This document shows positions 9,836 through 17,803 of a stretch of 64,000 bases of DNA, piece by piece. The DNA comes from Glaciecola blandensis (lineage in GTDB: Bacteria > Pseudomonadota > Gammaproteobacteria > Enterobacterales > Alteromonadaceae). The notes beneath the pieces were generated by a model that was not told where the DNA came from, did not search any database, and saw only the letters and a program-made list of their open reading frames with translations. The stretch spans positions 310,001 to 374,000 of the forward strand of contig NZ_JAVRIE010000004.1 in assembly GCF_031846165.1 (NCBI RefSeq). The letters are read 5' to 3'. A program made the position numbers and the translations under genes. Each line of letters starts with the position of its first letter. The first letter of the stretch is position 1.

Positions 9836-9955
9836 TCATGTTGTACCATACTGTCGTCTCAATAATGAAGCTCGGCCATGATTATAAGTTTGAAAACCCA
9901 ATTCTTCTGCAATCATCACTTTGCTCATTTCATAGGCACGGAGCGCATATTCCAT
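9836..9955 (-). other. Possible small ORF or gene remnant (39 codons)
   Basis: The phoU-pit spacer holds a minus-strand open frame from ATG 9953-9955 to TGA at 9836-9838. It encodes a basic C-terminus (GRASLLRRQYGTT) and a helical N-terminal half with protein-like composition. A TAG lies five codons upstream and no ribosome site is obvious, so it may be the tail of a decayed gene. I do not recognise the family. Confidence 0.25.
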
Positions 9956-10002
9956 GCTTTCAATGAACTAACCCGTTTTTCAGCTCTAGGCAAAATACAA
10001 AT

Positions 10003-11271
10003 ATGGATTTAATTCAAAGTTACGGCTTTTTACTTGTAGTAATGGCCGCTGTTGTAGGTTTTGTGATGGCCTGGGGTATTGGTGCAAATGACGTTGCGAA
10101 CGCAATGGGCACCTCAGTAGGCTCCAAAGCAATCACCTTGAAGCAAGCCATCATCATTGCAATGATTTTCGAGTTCGCCGGTGCCTATCTTGCCGGTGGC
10201 GAAGTTACATCAACTATTCGTAAAGGCATCATTGATGTCTCCTATTTTACCAACATTCCTGAGTACTTAGTGCTTGGCATGATTGCGTCATTGCTAGCCG
10301 CGGGCATCTGGTTGGCGGTTGCTTCCTACTTTGGTTGGCCAGTGTCAACGACGCACTCTATTATTGGTGCGATTGTCGGTTTTACAGCAATTGGCGTAAG
10401 TCCTGACGCAGTAGAGTGGAGCAAAGTCGGCGGTATTGTAGGCAGTTGGGTAGTGACGCCTGCAATCTCGGGCATGATAGCGATACTCATATTCTTAAGT
10501 GCTAAAAAGCTCATTTTTGACCGCGCCACTCCACTTATCTACGCTGTAAAGTACGTGCCAATTTATATGGGTATGGCCGGTTTTATTATGTCCCTCGTTA
10601 CCATTAAAAAGGGCTTAAAGCATGTTGGACTTGGTCTTCCTACTGAGCAAGGTTATTTGCTAGCCATTGCTATTGGTGTCTTGGTTGGCATTATTGGTAT
10701 GGTTTTGATTAGACGTTTACATGTTGAAACATCGTCAACACAAGAAGAGCAGTCTGCAAGCGTAGAGAAAATTTTTGCTATTTTAATGGTATTGACCGCT
10801 TGTTGTATGGCCTTCGCTCATGGTTCAAATGATGTTGCCAATGCTATCGGTCCGTTGGCTGCAGTTGTCAGTGTCGTCAGTAACGACGGTCTGATTTTAG
10901 ACAACTCGCCGCTAGCGTGGTGGATTTTGCCACTGGGTGGTGTTGGTATTGTGGCGGGATTGGCATTGTTTGGCCATCGCGTAATGAAAACAATAGGCCA
11001 AGGTATCACTCACCTAACGCCGAGTAAGGGCTTTGCCGCTGAACTAGCTGCAGCGACGACCGTATTGATAGCGTCTGGCACAGGTTTACCTATTTCTACC
11101 ACACAAACACTCGTGGGTGCCGTATTGGGTGTTGGTATTGTCCAAGGCGTTGCCGCATTGAACATGAAAATAATTCGTACAATAGTCGTGTCTTGGGTTG
11201 TTACCTTACCGGCAGGTGCGACACTCTCAATTATCTTCTTCTTCATCCTAAAATTTGCATTTGGGGTATAG
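10003..11271 (+). CDS. pit: Inorganic phosphate transporter, PiT family
   Basis: Low-affinity, ion-coupled phosphate uptake across the inner membrane. It has 422 residues and about ten or more hydrophobic segments. The duplicated PiT signature is clear: GANDVANAMGTS near residue 28 and GSNDVANAIGPL in the second half, each followed later by a VSTTHS/ISTTQT motif (WPVSTTHSIIGAIVG and LPISTTQTLVGAVLG). It lies 212 bases after phoU and is the constitutive counterpart of the Pst system. The coupling ion (proton or sodium) cannot be told from the sequence. Confidence 0.95.
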   Translation: MDLIQSYGFLLVVMAAVVGFVMAWGIGANDVANAMGTSVGSKAITLKQAIIIAMIFEFAGAYLAGGEVTSTIRKGIIDVSYFTNIPEYLVLGMIASLLAAGIWLAVASYFGWPVSTTHSIIGAIVGFTAIGVSPDAVEWSKVGGIVGSWVVTPAISGMIAILIFLSAKKLIFDRATPLIYAVKYVPIYMGMAGFIMSLVTIKKGLKHVGLGLPTEQGYLLAIAIGVLVGIIGMVLIRRLHVETSSTQEEQSASVEKIFAILMVLTACCMAFAHGSNDVANAIGPLAAVVSVVSNDGLILDNSPLAWWILPLGGVGIVAGLALFGHRVMKTIGQGITHLTPSKGFAAELAAATTVLIASGTGLPISTTQTLVGAVLGVGIVQGVAALNMKIIRTIVVSWVVTLPAGATLSIIFFFILKFAFGV

Positions 11272-11288
11272 TGGAATCGAAGGCGTAA

Positions 11289-12200
11289 ATGAAATTACCT
11301 AATTTAAAACATTTACATTACCTCACGGTCTTGCATAAAGAGCAGCACTTTCATCGTGCTGCTGATAAGTGCAATGTCAGCCAATCTACCTTAAGTGCGG
11401 CAGTACAAAACCTCGAAGATAGCTTGGGCCAGCAACTCCTAGAGCGCGAACATAAAAACTTCGTGTTTACAGACTTTGGTGAAGCATTAGTCGAAAAAAG
11501 CAAAGCCTTACTGAGCCATACTCATGAGTGGATCGAGTTCGCCGAATCAGCTGGAGATTGGAAGTCGGGGACTTTACGAATTGGTGTTATTCCCACAATT
11601 GCGCCTTTTTTATTCGAAGGTCTAATAAGAACGATTAACCAGTCCTTACCCGACATCACATTACAGTTACATGAGGATACTACGGATAACTTGCTAGCCA
11701 GACTAGAAGAGGGCGAGCTAAATCTCCTTATTTTAGCTTTACCAATGCAAACGCCTGGCTGTCGACAATTACTGTTAGGCCACGATCCATTTCATTTGAT
11801 TGCGCATAGAAATACTGCAATGGGTTTAGAGCTTGCGCCAGACGTTGATTCCTTACCCAAAGATAGTATTTTTTTGTTGCAGAAAGAGCACTGTCTCACT
11901 GAGCATGCGGTAAGTGCCTGCGGCTTGAAGCATAAGGAACAAGTGAGTTCTCTTACTGCCAATAGTTTGCATACACTGGTTTCTTTAGTGAACAGTGAGA
12001 TGGGTTATACCTTTTTGCCGGAAATGGCTTTGCAAAAAAATATACTGGCAGGTACCGATGTTGTGAGCTTACCCGCAGAGGATAATGCATTCAGGGATAT
12101 TGGCTTAGTTTGGCGAAGCGGCACGACCCGTGTACAGTTATTTCGACATTTGGCAAAAGTGATTGCTCCCTTGATTCCCCAAGCTGCAGAAATACGGTAG
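11289..12200 (+). CDS. oxyR: Peroxide-sensing LysR regulator OxyR
   Basis: A 303-residue LysR-type activator. The N-terminal winged helix-turn-helix (FHRAADKCNVSQSTLSAAVQNLE) is followed by the effector domain. Cys202 and Cys211, spaced nine residues apart in HCLTEHAVSAC, align with the redox pair Cys199/Cys208 of E. coli OxyR (HCLRDQAMGFC), which forms a disulfide with peroxide. It follows pit by only 17 bases with a GAAGG site, so it may be co-transcribed with pit. Confidence 0.9.
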   Translation: MKLPNLKHLHYLTVLHKEQHFHRAADKCNVSQSTLSAAVQNLEDSLGQQLLEREHKNFVFTDFGEALVEKSKALLSHTHEWIEFAESAGDWKSGTLRIGVIPTIAPFLFEGLIRTINQSLPDITLQLHEDTTDNLLARLEEGELNLLILALPMQTPGCRQLLLGHDPFHLIAHRNTAMGLELAPDVDSLPKDSIFLLQKEHCLTEHAVSACGLKHKEQVSSLTANSLHTLVSLVNSEMGYTFLPEMALQKNILAGTDVVSLPAEDNAFRDIGLVWRSGTTRVQLFRHLAKVIAPLIPQAAEIR

Positions 12201-12567
12201 TTAAAGGGGGGGAGAGTACATATCTACTGCGTTCAATGCATTTCATCGAGCCCAATTCTCACGATATAACACATATAGGGTTCATAACACGATCCCCACA
12301 GTTTGAGAAAGCAGGCAGAGGTAAGGGTTTGCGTTGACATTTTCTGGCCCGTTTAATGGTGAGTATTCGTTGATTACTATTTGAAGCAAAATGCTTCAAG
12401 CCAGACTTTCATAAATATGTCACAGTATTTTGTCACCATTTAGTGAGAATAAATCCAAAAATTCGATGAAAATCGGCTAATATGGTGTTAATTTAGGCAC
12501 ATCAGGTTGGCGACACGAATCGTTAACTCTAACAATCATAAATAATAAAAATTTGAGGGAACAAGTA
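12201..12567. other. Intergenic region with operator-like repeats
   Basis: No credible gene is seen in these 367 bases. They hold a perfect hairpin (12381-12399), a TGTCAC direct repeat (12418-12423 and 12431-12436, period 13) and the first GTCACARTATT copy (12419-12429). A TTGACA at 12334-12339 lacks a convincing -10. The segment presumably carries the promoter of the lipoprotein gene at 12568, whose ribosome site is GAGGGA at 12555-12560. Confidence 0.5.
12381..12399. repeat. Perfect inverted repeat
   Basis: TTGAAGCA-AAA-TGCTTCAA is an 8-base perfect inverted repeat with a 3-base centre. No T run follows it on either strand, so an operator or leader hairpin fits better than a terminator. 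Confidence 0.6.
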
Positions 12568-14394
12568 ATGTTACAGTCAAAGTTTAAAATCAGTCTTTTG
12601 GCAATCGCCTTGGGCTTCGTTTTAAGTGGTTGTGGTCTTGACGGCGACGACGGCGACACCGGCGAAACAGGTACTCAGGGGCCACAAGGCGATCCGGGCG
12701 ATGACGGTAACGACGGTCAAGATGGCGCCGATGGTGAAGATGGCAGTGATGGTACTGATGCCTCCACTGGCGTATCGATGTCATTGGTTGCACGCGCGGC
12801 GTTGGGTGCACAAGGCTCGGCTGAAATTGTGCAATACCACAAAGCAAGTCAAACCATTTACGCGACCAATTCAGCAAATAATACAATCGCCATTATTGCG
12901 GCTGATAGCATTACGTCAACTGAACTCTCTAACCCAACCAGTTCAGTGAACTTAACTGTATCGAGTATCACATTACCCACCACTGCAAGTGGAGTGGATT
13001 TAGGTGGTTTGACCAGCATTGCTATTTCCAATGACTTACTCGCCGTAGCAATGCCTGCAGCTAATAAGACAGATAATGGTTTCATTCTTTTCTACACTGG
13101 CTTAGACAATAGCTCGCCTGCTTTCCTTGATAGTGTCGAAGTTGGTGCATTACCAGACTCAATCGCTTTCACTCCGGATGGAGGGAAATTAGTTGTTGCC
13201 AACGAAGGTGAACCAAATGATGATTACTCGGTTGACCCTGAAGGTACCATATCAGTGATTGATATCCTTGCCAGTGGCGAACCTGAAGAAACTGCTGAGA
13301 CGGTCACATTTACGGATTTGAATGGCACCCAAGCTGCTTTAGAAGCGCAAGGCATGCACTTCCCGAATCCAGATGGTCGCACCATCAATGGCAACGCGAT
13401 TACAACGACAGTGGCTCAAGACCTTGAGCCAGAGTATGTGACTACTAAAAATGGTACCGCTTATATCACTCTGCAAGAAAACAATGGCCTAGCTATTCTT
13501 GATCTTGAAGACCTTTCCATTCAGGTTGTTGGCCTTGGCAGCAAAAACTGGTCAGGACTCGATTTTGATGGTCAAGAAAATGCGGCCGTTAGCTTTGGTC
13601 AGTATGAAGGCCTACGTGGTGTGTACATGCCGGATACAATCGCTAATTATGATTGGAAAGGCGCTACATTCTTGGTGACCGCTAATGAAGGTGATGCGAG
13701 AGAGTATTTCTTTGACGTAGCTGACGAAGCGGCGTGTACTGCTGCTAATGGCCAGGCATATGACGCAGATGATGGTTGTTTAGCATATAGCGACGAAGTG
13801 AAAGTAGAAGACTTAACAGCAGAAGCGGGTTCTGCACTTGAAGCGCTCCAGGCTGATGGGCGTTTGAATGATTTGCGAGTGACCAATGTCCTAGGCGACA
13901 GCGACGGCAATGGCGAATATGAAACAGCCTACACCTATGGTGGCCGTTCATTTACCATTTGGGATCAAAATGGACTTGTCGTGTTTGATTCAGGCGATGA
14001 CCTTGAGAGAATCACAGCATCTATCCATGGTGCGCAATTCAATAATGGCGATGATGAGAACGAAGGTGATTCTCGCTCAGAGAACAAAGGTCCGGAGCCA
14101 GAAGCGTTAACCGTGGGTCAAATTGGCGACCGTAACTATGCCTTTGTTGGGACGGAGCGAATGGGCGGCATTTTTGTTTATGATGTGACTAACCCATTTG
14201 ACGCTTTCTTCGCTGATTACGTCATTAACCGTGATTTAACCGAAGGAAGCACCGTAATTGATGGGATTGGTGATTTAGCACCAGAAAGCCTGCTATTTGT
14301 CGATGCCGTCGATAGTGCTACAGGTCAAGCCTTAGTCATTGTTGGTAATGAAGTGAGTGGCACGGTGAGTGTGTACGAAGTGACACCAAATTAA
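12568..14394 (+). CDS. Choice-of-anchor I-type lipoprotein with collagen-like stalk
   Basis: A 608-residue envelope protein. The signal peptide ends in lipobox LSGC, so Cys22 should be lipidated. Residues 23-64 are fourteen perfect Gly-X-Y triplets rich in Asp, a collagen-like stalk. The remainder resembles the choice-of-anchor I beta-propeller-like domain (motifs ALPDSIAFTPDGGKLVVANE and FLVTANEGDARE, then YGGRSFTIWD, GPEPEALTVG and PESLLFV). Relatives use varied C-terminal anchors; this one is held by its N-terminus. A TTG at 12553 is also open, but the ATG at 12568 has GAGGGA seven bases upstream and gives a proper signal peptide. Domain name is from memory; the enzymatic role is unknown. 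Confidence 0.85.
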   Translation: MLQSKFKISLLAIALGFVLSGCGLDGDDGDTGETGTQGPQGDPGDDGNDGQDGADGEDGSDGTDASTGVSMSLVARAALGAQGSAEIVQYHKASQTIYATNSANNTIAIIAADSITSTELSNPTSSVNLTVSSITLPTTASGVDLGGLTSIAISNDLLAVAMPAANKTDNGFILFYTGLDNSSPAFLDSVEVGALPDSIAFTPDGGKLVVANEGEPNDDYSVDPEGTISVIDILASGEPEETAETVTFTDLNGTQAALEAQGMHFPNPDGRTINGNAITTTVAQDLEPEYVTTKNGTAYITLQENNGLAILDLEDLSIQVVGLGSKNWSGLDFDGQENAAVSFGQYEGLRGVYMPDTIANYDWKGATFLVTANEGDAREYFFDVADEAACTAANGQAYDADDGCLAYSDEVKVEDLTAEAGSALEALQADGRLNDLRVTNVLGDSDGNGEYETAYTYGGRSFTIWDQNGLVVFDSGDDLERITASIHGAQFNNGDDENEGDSRSENKGPEPEALTVGQIGDRNYAFVGTERMGGIFVYDVTNPFDAFFADYVINRDLTEGSTVIDGIGDLAPESLLFVDAVDSATGQALVIVGNEVSGTVSVYEVTPN

Positions 14395-14424
14395 TCACAC
14401 AAAAAATAATAGTAGGCTTTATTG

Positions 14425-14443
14425 AAATATTGTCACAATATTT
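14425..14443. promoter_or_regulatory. 19-base perfect palindrome, candidate operator
   Basis: AAATATTGT-C-ACAATATTT has nine-base perfect arms about one central base. It lies in the spacer before the synthase-prsK-prsR genes and ahead of the terminator of the previous gene. It contains the GTCACAATATT string also found before the hydrolase gene at 20953. Shape and size fit a dimeric regulator site; the regulator is unknown. Confidence 0.45.
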
Positions 14444-14465
14444 TAGCTTGAGTATCTAATGAAGA

Positions 14466-14496
14466 AGCGCAATCATTGATTTGATTGCGCTTTTTA
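14466..14496 (+). terminator. Intrinsic terminator after the lipoprotein gene
   Basis: Ten-base perfect arms AGCGCAATCA/TGATTGCGCT around a six-base loop, followed by a run of T residues. It ends the lipoprotein transcript and separates it from the synthase-prsK-prsR unit. Confidence 0.85.
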
Positions 14497-14620
14497 TGTT
14501 TTTACCGCCCTGTTATTTTTTCTTCATCGTCGCTTTTCGTATAATGACAAAATTGTAATAAAGCGCTAAGCTTGGTTCAGCAAAGAGCAACACGCTCTAA
14601 TAAAAAATAAGGCTACACAC

Positions 14621-15745
14621 ATGACACAAAACGTCGTTTTGAGCGGCACTGGCTTATTTACGCCGGAGCACAGCATTAGCAATCAAGAATTGATTGCTAG
14701 TTACAATGCATATGCAGATAAATTTAATCAAGAAAATGCGGCTGAGATTGAAGCCGGTACAATCATCGCAAAACCTCACTCTAGCGCAGAGTTTGTAGAA
14801 AAAGCATCCGGTATTAAAAGCCGTTATATATACGAAAAAAACGGTGTTTTAGATATCAACCGCATGCGTCCGATTATTGCAGAAAGAAGCGATGATCAAA
14901 TCTCTAATCAAGCTGAAATGGCAGTTGCCGCAGCAAAGGAAGCCATGCTCGCTGCGAATAAAACAGCGCAAGATATAGATGCAGTCATCGTTTCTTGCGC
15001 TTATGTTCAGCGCTCTTATCCGGCGATTGCTATCGAAGTGCAAGCAGAGTTAGGTATCCAAGGTTTTGGCTTTGATATGTTGGTGGCTTGTTCAGCTGCT
15101 ACCTTCGGTATGCATCGCGCATATGAGATGATAAAAGCTGAAACGGCTCGCTGTGTGCTAGTGATTAACCCTGAGCTCGTTTCTCCGCAAATTAATTATA
15201 CTGACCGTGACAGTCATTTCATTTTTGGTGATGTGGCTACCGCTGTTGTGCTTGAAGCCGAAGAGACGGTCACAAGTGATAACGCCTATAATGTACTGAG
15301 TACAAAAGCATTCACTCAGTTTTCTAGTAATATTCGTTCAAATCACGGCTATCTAAACTACGCGAATGATACTGACCCGTATGGACCCGATAAGCTTTTT
15401 CACCAAGAAGGTCGGAAGGTTTTCAAAGATGTCTGCCCACTAGCTGCCGAGCATATTCGTGAACATTTGAGTAAGCACGACCTAGGCCCAGATAATTTGC
15501 GTCGTTGGTGGTTACATCAAGCCAATATCAATATGAACACGCTGATCAGCAAACGCTTGCTAGGCAGAGAAGCAAGCCTTGAAGAAGCGCCTATTGTGCT
15601 CGATCGATATGCTAATACAGCGTCTGCGGGTTCTGTGATTGCGTTTCATCTTTACAATACTGACTTGGTTAGTGGGGATTTCGGTATTCTGTGTTCATTT
15701 GGCGCGGGTTATTCAATTGGTAGTTTATTAGTACAAAAAAGATAA
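14621..15745 (+). CDS. Beta-ketoacyl-ACP synthase III-like enzyme
   Basis: A thiolase-fold condensing enzyme of 374 residues, expected to join an acyl-CoA starter to malonyl-ACP. The KAS III triad is complete: Cys157 (LVACSAATFG), His299 (WLHQANINMN) and Asn332 (YANTASAG). An extended N-terminal insert (about residues 30-85) makes it longer than housekeeping FabH (317), like the second FabH-type enzymes of Pseudomonas. It sits six bases before prsK in the same direction, so it is probably co-transcribed with that kinase. Substrate not determinable; DarB-like resorcinol synthases are an alternative relative. Confidence 0.85.
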   Translation: MTQNVVLSGTGLFTPEHSISNQELIASYNAYADKFNQENAAEIEAGTIIAKPHSSAEFVEKASGIKSRYIYEKNGVLDINRMRPIIAERSDDQISNQAEMAVAAAKEAMLAANKTAQDIDAVIVSCAYVQRSYPAIAIEVQAELGIQGFGFDMLVACSAATFGMHRAYEMIKAETARCVLVINPELVSPQINYTDRDSHFIFGDVATAVVLEAEETVTSDNAYNVLSTKAFTQFSSNIRSNHGYLNYANDTDPYGPDKLFHQEGRKVFKDVCPLAAEHIREHLSKHDLGPDNLRRWWLHQANINMNTLISKRLLGREASLEEAPIVLDRYANTASAGSVIAFHLYNTDLVSGDFGILCSFGAGYSIGSLLVQKR

Positions 15746-15751
15746 ATACGG

Positions 15752-17803
15752 ATGTTTGGAAGTTTAGGATATGCCTTAGCTGCCTTCGGATATTTCGCGC
15801 TTATACTGCTCCTACTGACAGGGCGAAAGTCGGGGATAGCAAAATATTTACTTATTGCTGCGAGTTTAGTGACCTGTTTATGGGCGGCTAGCCATATTGG
15901 GGGCCTAGGTTGGCAAAAGAGTATTGCTCACTTTTTTGCGGCAGATGCTAGTCGGCAGTGGGTTTGGATGCTGTTCCTCGCAGCTTGCTTACGTTCTGAC
16001 TTCCATTCATTCAAACAAATCGTGTTGCGGCCGATTACGCTGTCACTCTTGGTTTTACCTACCGCGGCATTGATTGCTGCTATTACGTCTTCTTTGCCTA
16101 GTTTATGGCAATTCTCATTACATACCATTGTCGCTCTGCAGATGCTAATTGTACTGGAGCTTGTTTACCGCCAGGCTGGCGAGCAGAAGTGGGCGTATAA
16201 GCCGCTAGTACTTTTCTTAGGTTCCATGAGTTTATTTGACTTTGTAACCTATGCTAACGCGACCATGATCAACCAAATTGGTGAAAACTATATTTATGCT
16301 CGAGGGTATATTTATTTCTGCTTATTACCTTTCTTAGTGCTAGCAATTAGACGAATATCCTATTGGGGTGTTGCTATTTTTGTTAGCCGTGACGTGGTCT
16401 TGCACAGTACACTTTTATTGGTTGCTGGTGGCTATCTGTTCTTTATGGCCTTGATTGGCTATTTGGTGAAGTTTCTTGGTGGCTCTTGGAGTTACCCTCT
16501 TCAGTTGGTCTTAGTCGCGGTGTCTTTGGTCTTATTGATCAGCTTGTTTTTATCGCATAATTTCAGGACTCGTATAAAAGTCTTTATTACCAAACACTTT
16601 TATGCAAACCAGTTTGATTATCGTGTGCAATGGGTAAAGTTGACTGAAAGCATTAGTGGGCAAGACCAATCTTTACATGATGTCTATCAAGCCTCTTTGC
16701 GTGGTATCTTAGATGCAATGGAGTATGAGAAAGGCGTTCTACTGAAGCACAGCAAGTCTGGCTTAAGTGCGGTTGCCTCTGTTAACACTAGCGTTGAGAA
16801 TGACCTCGACTTTGGAAAGTTAGCTTATCTTACCCAGTACTTTCAGCATAAAGAGTGGATTGTCGATATTTCTGAGCTGCGTGTTAAGCCTCACCAATAT
16901 GAGGAATTAGACGATAAAGACTACTTCATGAATCATTTCGGTTTTCAGCTCATCATTCCTTTGTTTCGTCAGGATGAGTTCTGGGGGATGGCAATTATTG
17001 ATGCAGATAATGAACATGGTAAATCTCTCAATTGGGAACTACGTGATTATATTAACGCGGTAAAAGCGCAAGTTGCGAACTATATTCTGCAATTTGAAGG
17101 TGCTTATGCCTTGGCCGAGAATGCACAATTTGCGGCCTTCAGTAGGATGTCGGCATTTGTATTACATGATTTGAAGAATGTCATGGCACAGATTGATTTG
17201 ATACTTGCGAATGCTCAGCAGCATAAATCAAATCCAGAATTTATTGATGATACTTTCGAGACGCTAGAGCACACCAAGTCACGCATGGACAAAATGCTGA
17301 AACAGCTAACAGAGAAGAAAGTCGCTGAAACCCAACGAAGTCGGGAAATTGACCTTTGTGCTCTAAGTGAAGAAGTACTTCGCCAACGTTGTCAATCCAT
17401 TCTGCCTTTGCCGATGTTGAAGGCCGAACACACACTGTTGCTAGAAATAGATGCCGATAAATTTAGCAATGTCATGTATCATTTAGTGAGTAATGCGCAA
17501 CAAGCCACCTCGGAAAGTGGTAAAGTTGTGGTAGAAATTGAAAAAGAATTTGACGGACAGAGTCATTGGGCCGTCATTAAAATTATTGACGATGGCCAAG
17601 GTATGAGCCAAGATTTTATCAATACTCGCTTGTTCAAGCCTTTTGATACCACTAAAGGCAATGCGGGAATGGGCATTGGCGCATACGATGCGAAGAATTT
17701 TATTGAAGAGCTCGGCGGTACTATCGACGTTGATAGTGCACCTGATGAAGGAACGGTATTTACTTTAAGAATACCCATGATGGAACAATACAAGGCAGAG
17801 TAA
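15752..17803 (+). CDS. prsK: PrsK-type membrane histidine kinase
   Basis: A 683-residue sensor kinase. The N-terminal ~280 residues are mostly hydrophobic (about eight membrane segments), followed by a GAF-like domain (about 300-440), a dimerisation segment with the likely phospho-acceptor His472 in FVLHDLKNVMAQ, and an ATPase domain with N-box NVMYHLVSNAQQA, then DDGQGM and MGIGAYDAK. This matches PrsK, the kinase of the exosortase A/PEP-CTERM regulatory system. Its stop shares one base with the prsR start, so the two are translationally coupled. The stimulus is unknown. Confidence 0.88.
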   Translation: MFGSLGYALAAFGYFALILLLLTGRKSGIAKYLLIAASLVTCLWAASHIGGLGWQKSIAHFFAADASRQWVWMLFLAACLRSDFHSFKQIVLRPITLSLLVLPTAALIAAITSSLPSLWQFSLHTIVALQMLIVLELVYRQAGEQKWAYKPLVLFLGSMSLFDFVTYANATMINQIGENYIYARGYIYFCLLPFLVLAIRRISYWGVAIFVSRDVVLHSTLLLVAGGYLFFMALIGYLVKFLGGSWSYPLQLVLVAVSLVLLISLFLSHNFRTRIKVFITKHFYANQFDYRVQWVKLTESISGQDQSLHDVYQASLRGILDAMEYEKGVLLKHSKSGLSAVASVNTSVENDLDFGKLAYLTQYFQHKEWIVDISELRVKPHQYEELDDKDYFMNHFGFQLIIPLFRQDEFWGMAIIDADNEHGKSLNWELRDYINAVKAQVANYILQFEGAYALAENAQFAAFSRMSAFVLHDLKNVMAQIDLILANAQQHKSNPEFIDDTFETLEHTKSRMDKMLKQLTEKKVAETQRSREIDLCALSEEVLRQRCQSILPLPMLKAEHTLLLEIDADKFSNVMYHLVSNAQQATSESGKVVVEIEKEFDGQSHWAVIKIIDDGQGMSQDFINTRLFKPFDTTKGNAGMGIGAYDAKNFIEELGGTIDVDSAPDEGTVFTLRIPMMEQYKAE

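Noticed and set aside
12590..12949. Long frames in other phases across the collagen-like repeat
   Set aside because: They arise from the repetitive GGN-rich codons of the lipoprotein gene and encode low-complexity His/Arg or Met/Val/Thr-rich sequence.
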